DNA of 64,000 nt, from the NCBI RefSeq assembly GCF_014656135.1, contig NZ_BNBV01000022.1, forward strand, positions 1 through 64,000, in the 5' to 3' direction. The number at the start of each line of letters is the position of its first letter. Position 1 is the stretch's first letter. The notes under the pieces were generated by a model. It did no database searches, had not been told where the DNA came from, and worked only from the letters and a program-made list of their open reading frames with translations. This DNA comes from Streptomyces thermodiastaticus. GTDB taxonomy: Bacteria > Actinomycetota > Actinomycetes > Streptomycetales > Streptomycetaceae. The translations under genes and the position numbers were made by a program. This document shows, in pieces, positions 8,936 through 17,500 of the stretch.

Positions 8936-9703
8936 ATGACCGTAACTCTGGAAGTCGCCGAGGGCGTCGGCACGCTGCGCCTGGACCGCCCGCCCATGAA
9001 CGCGATCGACATCGCCACCCAGGACCGGCTGAAGGAGCTGGCCGAGGAGGTCTCCCGCCGCGACGACGTGCGGGCCGTGGTCCTCTACGGCGGCGAGAAG
9101 GTGTTCGCGGCGGGCGCGGACATCAAGGAGATGCAGAGGATGGACCACACGGACATGGTCCTGCGTGCCCGCGCCCTGCAGGACTCCTTCACCGCCGTGG
9201 CCCGCATCCCCAAGCCGGTGGTCGCCGCCGTGACCGGCTACGCCCTCGGCGGCGGCTGCGAGCTGGCGCTGTGCGCGGACTACCGCATCGCCGCCGACAA
9301 CGCCAAGCTCGGCCAGCCGGAGATCCTGCTCGGCCTCATCCCCGGTGCGGGCGGCACCCAGCGGCTGGCCCGTCTGATCGGCCCCTCCAAGGCCAAGGAC
9401 CTCATCTTCACCGGCCGCCACGTCAAGGCCGACGAGGCGCTCGCCCTGGGCCTGGTGGACCGGGTCGTCCCGGCCGCCGAGGTGTTCCAGGAGGCACACG
9501 CGTGGGCCGCCCGGCTCGCCCAGGGGCCGGCGATCGCGCTGCGCGCCGCCAAGGAGGCGATCGACACCGGGCTGGAGACCGACATCGACACGGGTCTGGC
9601 CGTCGAGCGGACCTGGTTCGCGGGCCTGTTCGCCACCGAGGACCGCGAACGGGGCATGCGCAGCTTCGTCGAGCAGGGACCGGGCAAGGCGAAGTTCCGC
9701 TGA
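8936..9703 (+). CDS. Enoyl-CoA hydratase/isomerase family protein
   Basis: This 255-aa crotonase-fold enzyme probably hydrates enoyl-CoA thioesters in beta-oxidation or amino-acid breakdown. Oxyanion-hole segments are visible: AAGADIKEM near residues 60-70 and the GYALGGGCELAL stretch near 103-114. A catalytic-type Glu is in the PEILLGLIPGAGGTQRL segment near 125-140. The family-typical FTGRHVKADEALALGLVDRVV follows. The ATG at 8936 gives the usual start of homology; an in-frame upstream codon at 8915 lies inside the promoter-like gap. It appears monocistronic. The exact substrate cannot be told from sequence. Confidence 0.93.
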   Translation: MTVTLEVAEGVGTLRLDRPPMNAIDIATQDRLKELAEEVSRRDDVRAVVLYGGEKVFAAGADIKEMQRMDHTDMVLRARALQDSFTAVARIPKPVVAAVTGYALGGGCELALCADYRIAADNAKLGQPEILLGLIPGAGGTQRLARLIGPSKAKDLIFTGRHVKADEALALGLVDRVVPAAEVFQEAHAWAARLAQGPAIALRAAKEAIDTGLETDIDTGLAVERTWFAGLFATEDRERGMRSFVEQGPGKAKFR

Positions 9704-9998
9704 ACCGTTGCCGGCACCACGACGAAATCGCGCCAAAAAAGCCTTGCAATTGACACGGTGTCTGACCCGCGTCCCCCGCAGAAGCGGACCGTCCGGCACG
9801 GCCCGCCGCTGCGCGACCTCGTCCGGTGAGCCGTCTCGCAGCCACCGGCCCGGACGTCGGTGCAGGTCGCGGCGGGTGACGCGGGCATCCGGCGTCCGAA
9901 GGCGCCCCCCGAGCGCACGTGGCCGAACACCGGCGCTCGAGGGGCGCATTCCGCTTGAACGGCCACCGTGCCTGCCGTGTCCCGTCATGATGGGGAGC

Positions 9999-10496
9999 AT
10001 GGCGGGGCTGGAGAGCATCGAACAGCCGCGGGGGCATGCGGCCGCGGCACGGTGGTCGCCCGGGACGGAGGACGAACGGGCGCTCACCGCACTCAACCGG
10101 TACGGCAATCCGGCGGAGCAGGAGATCTCGCTCCCGTCCCGGCCCCAGTCCGCCGCCACCGCGCGCCGCCTCGTCCAGGCCGTCGTCTCGCGCCAGTGGG
10201 GGCTGGCCCCCCGGCTGACGGAGGACGCGGTGCTGCTGGTCTCCGAACTCGTCGGCAACGCCGTCCGGCACACCGGTGCGCGGGTCTTCGGACTGCGGTT
10301 GCGGCGCTCCCGCGGCCGGCTGCGCGTGGAGGTGCGCGACCCCTCCCGCGCGCTGCCGTGCCTGCTGCCGGTGTGCGAGACGGACGTCAACGGGCGCGGC
10401 CTGCTGCTGGTGTCGAAGCTGGCCGACCGCTGGGGCGTGGACCTGCTGCCCCGGGGCAAGACGACCTGGTTCGAGATGCGGGTCGCGGACCGCTGA
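9999..10496 (+). CDS. RsbW-like ATP-binding protein (HATPase_c)
   Basis: This 165-aa protein of the anti-sigma/serine-kinase type is widespread and multi-copy in Streptomyces. Its GHKL ATPase fold shows the N-box SELVGNAVRHTGA near residues 83-95, the G1-like EVRDPSRALP, and the G2 segment NGRGLLLVSKLADRWGV. No sigma factor or anti-anti-sigma gene lies beside it, so its partner is unknown. The ATG at 9999 has GGGGAG just upstream; in-frame ATGs at 9987 and 9990 would add only four residues. The approximately 295-base gap before it contains a TTGACA near 9750 but no clear -10 box. Confidence 0.85.
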   Translation: MAGLESIEQPRGHAAAARWSPGTEDERALTALNRYGNPAEQEISLPSRPQSAATARRLVQAVVSRQWGLAPRLTEDAVLLVSELVGNAVRHTGARVFGLRLRRSRGRLRVEVRDPSRALPCLLPVCETDVNGRGLLLVSKLADRWGVDLLPRGKTTWFEMRVADR

Positions 10497-10700
10497 GCGC
10501 CGCCCGCCGAACCGGCGCTCGGCGAGTGCCGCAGCAGCCCGCACTGCCGTCCCTGGCACTGAGCCGTACTCGTCCCGTCGCCGTCGCCCCTCTTCCCTCG
10601 GCCGCCGCACCGCCGGTACCACCGGACCGTTAATCTGACCTGCTGTGCGTACGACAACCGGACGCGCAGCAGATCAGAACCGACGACAAGGGGCCGACCC

Positions 10701-10913
10701 GTGGCGGACATCGAGGAAGCACGCAAGCAGTTCCAGCGGATCGACGCGGACGGCGACGGATTCATCACTGCCGCCGAGTTCAAGTCCGCCCTGGCCCAGG
10801 GGGGCGACTGGCACGTCACCGACACGGTCGCCGAGGCCGTCATCGCCAGCCGCGACCTCAACGGCGACAAGGTCCTGTCCTTCGACGAGTTCTGGGCCTA
10901 CCTCAACAAGTGA
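10701..10913 (+). CDS. EF-hand calcium-binding protein
   Basis: This 70-aa calmodulin-like protein has two canonical EF-hand loops: DADGDGFITAAE at residues 15-26 and DLNGDKVLSFDE at 52-63. Each has Asp at position 1, Asp/Asn at 3, Asp at 5 and Glu at 12, so both should bind calcium. It is small, acidic and cytosolic, with no signal peptide. The GTG start is at 10701. Streptomyces carry several such Cab-type proteins, some affecting aerial growth. From memory a homologue sits at this locus in S. coelicolor (CabB), but I do not assign the symbol. Confidence 0.9.
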   Translation: MADIEEARKQFQRIDADGDGFITAAEFKSALAQGGDWHVTDTVAEAVIASRDLNGDKVLSFDEFWAYLNK

Positions 10914-10934
10914 CCCGCGGCCGAGCCGCACGCA

Positions 10935-10968
10935 CGAGGGCGCCCGCCGGCCCGGCAGGGCGCCCTCG
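10935..10968. terminator. Bidirectional hairpin terminator
   Basis: CGAGGGCGCCC pairs perfectly with GGGCGCCCTCG around a 12-base loop. It lies between the ends of the convergent EF-hand and lysozyme genes and can serve both strands. Confidence 0.75.
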
Positions 10969-11000
10969 CCCGTGCGGCCGCACGGTCGGCCGCACAAGAA

Positions 11001-11555
11001 CTACTTGTTCGCCCACTTGAGCAGGGCGTCCTTGCTGGCGAAGTTCGCCACGTTCTTGTCCAGCGGGTCGTCGGTGTACTGGTGGAAGCGCCACGAGGCC
11101 TTGATGCGCGGCTTGCCGGCGGTGACGTAGTCGGCGATCCACAGCCCGTCCCCGGCGTAGGACGTGGTGTCGATGTTCAGCCAGAAGTGGCGGTTGCAGT
11201 ACAGGATCACCCGGTTCTTCGGCCGCAGTTGCTTCACCTTGCGGATGAAGGCGTCCTTCTCCGCGTTGCTCGCGTGGGTGCCCTCGCCGGTGGTCTCCCA
11301 GTCGACGGCGAGGATGTCGCCGGCCTTCTCCGGGGCGTGCGAGACGAAGTACTCGGCCTGCGCGGTGATGTTGCCCGGCCACAGGAAGTGGTAGAAGCCG
11401 ACCACGAGCCCCGCGTCCCGGCCGTGCTTGGTCTGCGCGGTCAGCCGAGAGTTGACGTAGGAGCGGCCCTCCGTCGCCTTGATGAAGACGAAGGAGAGGC
11501 CGCTCGTGCTGTAGTCGGAGGACTGATAGGCACTCACGTCGATGCCGTGCAGCAT
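11001..11555 (-). CDS. Glycoside hydrolase family 25 lysozyme-like protein
   Basis: This 184-aa single-domain GH25 (Chalaropsis-type) muramidase starts at the core HGIDVSAYQ strand and has the AVDWE catalytic motif (Asp-x-Glu) near residues 85-90. It should cleave N-acetylmuramic-N-acetylglucosamine bonds. No signal peptide or cell-wall-binding domain is visible, so export is unclear: it may be released by lysis or use a non-classical route. The ATG at 11555 is preceded by GAGGGAG; a longer open frame to 11633 has a poor leader. It lies next to the island boundary. Confidence 0.88.
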   Translation of the reverse strand: MLHGIDVSAYQSSDYSTSGLSFVFIKATEGRSYVNSRLTAQTKHGRDAGLVVGFYHFLWPGNITAQAEYFVSHAPEKAGDILAVDWETTGEGTHASNAEKDAFIRKVKQLRPKNRVILYCNRHFWLNIDTTSYAGDGLWIADYVTAGKPRIKASWRFHQYTDDPLDKNVANFASKDALLKWANK

Positions 11556-11697
11556 GGGAACTCCCTCTGATGCCGTGGGGGGAGGAGTCGTCGCTTGAGT
11601 TCTGCCCCGCGTCCCCGGCAGCTGATCCTCCACAACGTCCGAACTTGTGCGTCAACGAGTCCCCGCACGGGTGTCACGGGCGGCCGGACATAGCCGC

Positions 11698-12135
11698 TCA
11701 GCAGGCGCGCGCCAGGACCGCCACGTTGCCCGGCTGGTCCTCGCTGCCGGGCACCGAGCCGTCCGCAGCGACCAGGCACCGCACTGACACGCCCAGCCCG
11801 GCGAGCCTCTCCTCGCCCTCAGGACCCAGCGCGGCCCAGGGCATGCGCGCCCACCCGGCGCGCGGCCTCGGCCGCCTCCTCGACCGTGGTCATCTCGACG
11901 GTGCGGCTCTCCCGGTGCTCCCGGGACTGCGCCAGCAGCAGCGCCTGGTCCTCCTCCAGGATGCCGGGCAGCAGCGCGGCCACGGCCTCGACCCGCACCG
12001 GTTCTTGCCGCCGGGGACACGTCGGGCCAGCGTCTCGGTGCCGTTCTTCACCTCGCGCGGCCCCACCTCGATCCGGATCGGCCCCCCTTGAGGTCCCAGC
12101 CCACGATCCGGCATCCGAAGACGCGGCCCCGGATC
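11698..12135 (-). pseudogene. proS: Decayed 3' fragment of a prolyl-tRNA synthetase gene
   Basis: On the minus strand, three frames together give the C-terminal anticodon-binding region of ProS. The first piece reads FGCRIVGWDLKG, matching the usual FGRRAVDWELKG. The second continues PIRIEVGPREVKNGTE. The third reads EAVAALLPGILEEDQALL through the usual helix, and a last frame gives WARMPWAALGPEGEERL to a Cys-stop at 11698. At least three frameshifts (near 12085, 12000 and 11850) break it, and the catalytic N-terminal two-thirds is absent. It is a remnant, probably left by the event that placed the neighbouring island, and cannot make an enzyme. Confidence 0.8.
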
Positions 12136-12212
12136 CGGCAGCCGCCTCCTCAGGTGTCCGGCCATGCCGTGTTTTCCGGCGCCCACGTACAGCCCGCATT
12201 CTCTGTCGCTCC

Positions 12213-14552
12213 CTATTCACCAAGGCCAGAGCTTCTCTGTTCCTGCAAGGGCAGGAAAGGGCTGGGCCTGCCGTGCCACGAGATGCGCAATGCGTCGCGG
12301 GCACGCGTGGCGGCCACGAAGAGCTGATTACGGCTCTTCTTGAGTTCGCGTTCATACCGCTTGGGGTCGCTTGTCTCGTACTTCTCGACAACTGCAGTGC
12401 GTGGGAGGATGCCGGCGCTCGCGCCGACGATCGCTAGTTTCTGGTATTCGAGCCCCTTGAAGCGGTGCATCGTGCCGATGTGGACCTCGCCGCTGCCCTG
12501 TGGGCCGTCCTTGGTGAGGGTGGCCGTGGTGATGCCATGCTTGAGCTCCAGGTCGGCAGCGACGCGGCCGGCCATGTCGCCATCAGCGACACAGACCGCC
12601 ATGGTGCCGCTGGGGTCACGTACGGTGCCGTCCTCGGCGGGGTGCATGATTTCCTCGCGCCACCTCTTGAGGGCCTCGGCGAGCTGGGTGATCTCGTCGG
12701 TCCAGTCGTCGCAGGCAACGTACTCGGGGGCCGGGCCGTGCAGCAGAGAGTGGTAGCCGTTGAGGGTCTCGGTGCCGTCGTCGAGGTCGTCGTAGGTGAC
12801 TCCGCGGACGACCTTGGCGGCCTGGTCGAGGATCTCTTGGGTGGTGCGGTAACTGAGGGTCAGTTTCGAGGAACGGCCGCGGATGTTGATGCCGACTGTG
12901 GACAGGGTGACCTGCCGGTCATAGATCCGCTGGTGGGTGTCGCTCGCGATGAACAGGTCGTTCGAACCGGGGGCGACCATGGCGCGCAGCATCTTCCAGT
13001 GAGCGGGGCTGAGGTCCTGAGCCTCGTCGACGACGATGTGCCGGTAGCGGTGACGCAGGTAGCGCATCGCGGAGCTGTTGTCGTCGAGGTGGGTCAGGTC
13101 ACCACCGCCGATGTCCTCCTTGCGTTCGGCCCGGAGCTGAATCTTGCGGGCGCGTTCCATCTCGTAGCGGGCTGCCCGCTCGGCAGCCTGCGCCCAGGTC
13201 TCACGGCCCAGCCCGTTCAGGCGCAGGGTGAACTGTTCGAGCAGCTTCCAGATGACGGCGCGTTCGGGACGGCTGAGGGCGCGCCCCATACCGGCGCGGC
13301 GGGCCTTGAAGTAGTCCTGGCGGGTGGCAAGGGACTGGCCGAGGACGATCTGTTCCCATTCGTCGAAGAGGAACTCGGCGTCCCAGCGCTGCTCGTCGTG
13401 TTCGAAGAGGACTTCACGCAGCACGTCCAGGGCCGCGTCATCGGTGATCAGGCTGCGCTGTGAGCCAGGGGCCGAGTTCTCGTTGAGGACGCTCTGGGCG
13501 AGCTGGTCGATGTGCTTGATGTCGACCCGGCTCAGCAGCGCCGGATCCATGAGCGAGGTGAGCCGGGAGCGCAGGTCGGCGGTGAGGTTCTTGGTGTAGG
13601 TCGTCAGCAGGATCGGCTTGCCGTGGCCGGGTGGCAGAGCGGCGGCGAGACGGGCGACGCGGTGCAGGGCGACGATGGTCTTGCCCGTGCCGGGGCCACC
13701 GCTGACGCGGGCGGGACCGCTGTAGTTCCGCTCGACGATCTTGCGCTGGGTGGGGTGGAGATAGACCTTCCAGGCGCGGAAGTCGCCCTCGGCGAGGACG
13801 TTGCGGATGTCGTCGTCGACTGTGGTGACCGCGGTGCGGGTCAGGGCTGCCGCCATGTCGTTCTCGAAGCCAGGTTCGAGTTCGGTGGAAGCAGGCTGGG
13901 TGATCTCGCGTTCGACTTCCTCGACGGACATGCCGGAGCCGAGCCCGGTGAGGACCTCGGCGGTCAGGCGCGGTGCACCGGCGATGAGTTGGTCGAGTTC
14001 CTCCTCGGTCGTGACGGCGAGTGCGAGGTCGATGAGGGCGTCGGCGACACCCAGCCGGCGCAGGTCCTCAGGGGTGCAGACGAGAAGTGGTTCGGCAGGG
14101 GTCGGCGGTTGATCTGCTACGACGGGCGCGGGTGTGGGCTCCGCCGCGGGTGCGGCTTGCTCGTCCGGGGCCGGAGTGAGCTGGAGTCCCGCCCGCTGAA
14201 GGACACTTTGGCCGACTACACCGAGGTCGACGAACTCGATCTCACCAGTGATCCGGTTGATGGCGACGCTGAGCTCTTCGTAGACGTCCTTGCGGTGGCG
14301 GACGGCGACGATCAGCCACTGCTGCACGCCGTCGGCGCCGACACCGGCACGAGCGAGAAGGGCCCGGTAAGAGCGGTCGATCTTGGCGCGGAAGATGCGG
14401 CCGTCGCCCTTGAGGGGCCTCAGATCGAGGCTCGGATGATCGGGGTCACGGCGGAACTGGTGACAGAAGTCGTAGAACTTCGTCTTGACCGACGAGTCCA
14501 TCCTGTAGAGCTCGTTTTCGGCCTTCTGGTAGAGGCTGAGACGTGCGGTCAT
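12213..14552 (-). CDS. RelE-like/UvrD-like fusion helicase (island operon gene 4)
   Basis: This 779-aa protein is the last gene of the island operon. Residues 1-95 look like a RelE/ParE-type fold: an F/Y-rich helix pair, LKGDGRIFRAKID, a Y-R strand, and a final HRKDVYEEL. After an Ala/Pro-rich linker (about 110-150), a superfamily 1A helicase follows with Walker A GGPGTGKT near 286, DEAQDLSPAHW near 507, HIGTMHRFKGLEY near 690 and the motif VI segment FVAATRARDAL near 747. It should translocate on single-stranded DNA; whether the RelE part is an active RNase or only a binding module is unknown. The ATG overlaps the previous stop (ATGA, 14549-14552). Confidence 0.88.
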   Translation of the reverse strand: MTARLSLYQKAENELYRMDSSVKTKFYDFCHQFRRDPDHPSLDLRPLKGDGRIFRAKIDRSYRALLARAGVGADGVQQWLIVAVRHRKDVYEELSVAINRITGEIEFVDLGVVGQSVLQRAGLQLTPAPDEQAAPAAEPTPAPVVADQPPTPAEPLLVCTPEDLRRLGVADALIDLALAVTTEEELDQLIAGAPRLTAEVLTGLGSGMSVEEVEREITQPASTELEPGFENDMAAALTRTAVTTVDDDIRNVLAEGDFRAWKVYLHPTQRKIVERNYSGPARVSGGPGTGKTIVALHRVARLAAALPPGHGKPILLTTYTKNLTADLRSRLTSLMDPALLSRVDIKHIDQLAQSVLNENSAPGSQRSLITDDAALDVLREVLFEHDEQRWDAEFLFDEWEQIVLGQSLATRQDYFKARRAGMGRALSRPERAVIWKLLEQFTLRLNGLGRETWAQAAERAARYEMERARKIQLRAERKEDIGGGDLTHLDDNSSAMRYLRHRYRHIVVDEAQDLSPAHWKMLRAMVAPGSNDLFIASDTHQRIYDRQVTLSTVGINIRGRSSKLTLSYRTTQEILDQAAKVVRGVTYDDLDDGTETLNGYHSLLHGPAPEYVACDDWTDEITQLAEALKRWREEIMHPAEDGTVRDPSGTMAVCVADGDMAGRVAADLELKHGITTATLTKDGPQGSGEVHIGTMHRFKGLEYQKLAIVGASAGILPRTAVVEKYETSDPKRYERELKKSRNQLFVAATRARDALRISWHGRPSPFLPLQEQRSSGLGE

Positions 14553-17500
14553 CGTGCGGCACTCTGTTCGTCGGAGGCGGGGCGGGTAGTGGCGTCGGGG
14601 AGAGTGGCCAGGAGAGCGTCGAGGTCGGCGAGCCAGTCGTCGGCCGAGCGGATGGTGAATCCGGCGTTGCGGTAGGCGCGCCAGGTCTTCTCGCTCTCGT
14701 CGTCGTCCTGGTCGTACGGCTCGGCCATGACGGCGATGCGCAGGTCGCCGTGGTCCCAGGCGAAGTCGGCGAGCCAACCGCGTTCGCCGAGCTCGTAGCC
14801 GTATGCGGGGGCCTTCTTGCCGCCGTCGGCCAGGGCATGGGCGAGGCGGGTGAGGGGAGCGTCGGGTTCGTCCTCGTCGAGGTATACGAGGATTTCCCGG
14901 TCCCACAGCAGATCCCGCAGCGCCGCTTCGAGGGGTGTGTCGCTGGACGCCTCCACGGGGGACATCTGCGCGGGCACGGGCAGTGGCACGGGTCCGCCGG
15001 TGCCGTACCGCACAATCAGGGACTCGAGTTCGCCGACTCCGCCGAAGGCCTTGAGTATTGCGGTGTCGAAGCGACCCGCGGTTGCGGTGGTCAGCTGGAC
15101 GCCGTCACCGCCGTCGTGGGCGAGGAACTGCAGGATGTTGGACCACTGGAGCCAGGCGCGCCACCGCGTCTTGTGCTCGGGTGTGCCGAGCTGGTCGGGC
15201 TCTGTGTCGTCCAGGCAGGCCAGGGCGGTCCAGTAGCCGGTGGCAGCGTCGACCAGAAAGGCGACGGGCAGACCGGACTGGTCGCGGGTCTGGAACAGGT
15301 TGAGCGTGCCGGTGCCCTGGACGGGTACCGGGGCGATGCCGTCGGCGCGGCCCCAGGCGCCGAGAAGCAGGTCGAGCATCCGGCGCGTCTGGTCTGGGGT
15401 GCCGTTGCCGACGAGAATCTCCTGGCCGGTTCCGAGGAGCCCGCCCACCACGGCTGCCGCCCGCTTGCCCCAGGCAACGTCGTCGGGGTTGCGCAGGTAG
15501 GCGAGGAGCATGCTCATCGGGTCGGTGAAGGCGGTGGAGGCGAGGTCGTCACCACCACGCTCGGCGTAGAGCTGCTTGGCTACGTCCTGCGCACTGGCCG
15601 GGTAGGGCGGCCAGACCGGCTCGGCCGGCTCCCGGTCCGCCGACGACTCGGACGTGTTCGTGAGTCGTTCGAAGGCGTCGAGGTCGTCCCAGGTGAGCTG
15701 GAAGACGGTACGCCCCTCGGCCCGGAGCCGATTGCGTTTGTCGGCATCTCCGGCAAGCCGGTTGTGGCGCCGGGTGGCGTGGAAGCGGTGTCCGTCGAGA
15801 TAGACGGTGATCTTCTGCTTGGGCCCGTCAACGCGTTCGAAGGTGAAGTCGGTACGAGTGTAGCCCTCGTTGCGCTGGGCGGTCAGACGCCATCCGTGCA
15901 CGGTGCCGACCTTGTTCAGACGCAGATAGGCACTGTTGTCGCCGCTCTCCTCCAGTACGGCGTCGGCGCGCTGTCCCGCCCACCCGCGCAGGGCCTTGAG
16001 GAAGCGTGCTTCGAGGTCGGACTCGACCTGTCCGTCCAGCCCGATCTGGTCGGTGTTGCCGACCGGTTCGGTGTCCCAGGCGTCGGTCTCGGTGCCGAGA
16101 AGTTGATCGAGGATCTCCAAGGCGGCCTGGCGGGAGACCCGCTCGATGTGCTGTTCGTCGGCGTAGCGATAAAGGCAGCGGTGGCAGGCCGGCCCGCCTT
16201 CTCCTTCGCAGGGGCACTCCAGGAGGAGCCGGCGCGCCCCTTCGAGCACCTGCCGGAAATTCGCGGGGTCGGTGAGCCGGTCGAGGTAGCCGGTGCCGTG
16301 CGGAAGACGGTCGTACAGGACGAGGAAGTGCCGCTTTTCCGCGGTGTCACGATCCGGCATGGTGGCGAGGGTGGTGTCGAGGTGCTGTGGGTCGCCGCCG
16401 AAGGCATCGTCCACGCCTAGACGCAAGGCAGCCTGGAAGGAGTGGACCTTCTCGTCGACGAGCACGGTCGCCGCGGGCAGCAGGATGCGCAAGGCTTCGG
16501 TCTCCAGCTCGTGAGCGAGCAGGACCGGCTCCTGGGGTACGCCTTTCTTGCCGCGCCGCAGCGGGCACCACGGGGTGTGGTGCTTGAGGTCCCGCCGGCG
16601 ATTGGCGGAATTGTCCACGGCATCGCGGTCGTCGTCGAATACCGGACGGCCGTCGGCGCTCGCGGCCCCGCAGGCGGTACACACATGGAACGGAGCGATA
16701 CGTACGCGCCGCCCGGCGAGCTGGTCGCTGTCCTGGGCGCCTACGCTGAGCGGTCCCGTGTTGACGCGGCGGATGACAGCCCGGCGGGTGTAGTCGACGC
16801 CGAAGATCTCCTTGGTGTGCCGCCACGACTTGCCCACTGCGAAGTGCTCGGGATCGATGTCCACCATGTCGACGACTGAATAGAAGCGGTGATCGCGCTC
16901 GTCGCTCTCGTCGCCGATCCTGGCGTCCTCACGCTTCTCGCGGGCTGTGACGACACGGGGCTGGACGATCTGCCACAGACAGCCGGAGTCAGCGATGCCC
17001 GCCTCCCCGCAGCGCGGGCAGGGCGCCGTGTCGGCCTCGGCGTTCTCGGTGCGGACATAGCCGCACGAGGGGCAGAAGCGCCAGTAGCGCCAGTCCTGAT
17101 CACCACCGGTGACGATGTCGATACCGGTGATGCGGTGCTTGTAACCCTCGGCGTAGAAGGTGTTGCCGGGGGCCAGCTCCGAAAGGGCGTAACCGCGCGG
17201 CCGGTCGTAGGAGAAAGACTTCGACTTGTAGCGGACGCGCCCCTCTGACGTGCTGCCCTCAGGCCAGAAGACGGTGGAGTGCAAGGTGGTCGTGGCATCG
17301 AGCAGCGCGTAGTTGGGCAGCAGACCGAGGTCGCACAACACGGTTTGGGCGGGCCGGCGCTGACGTTCGGCGCCCTTCCGGGACAGGGCTCCCAGCTCGG
17401 CCTCCAGCTCCGCCTTCGTACGCGCCTGATCGTCGTCGCCCTCCTTGAGCTCGTCGATCGCGGAGCGGATGGCTCGGATACGCGTGCGCAGCTTCTGGTT

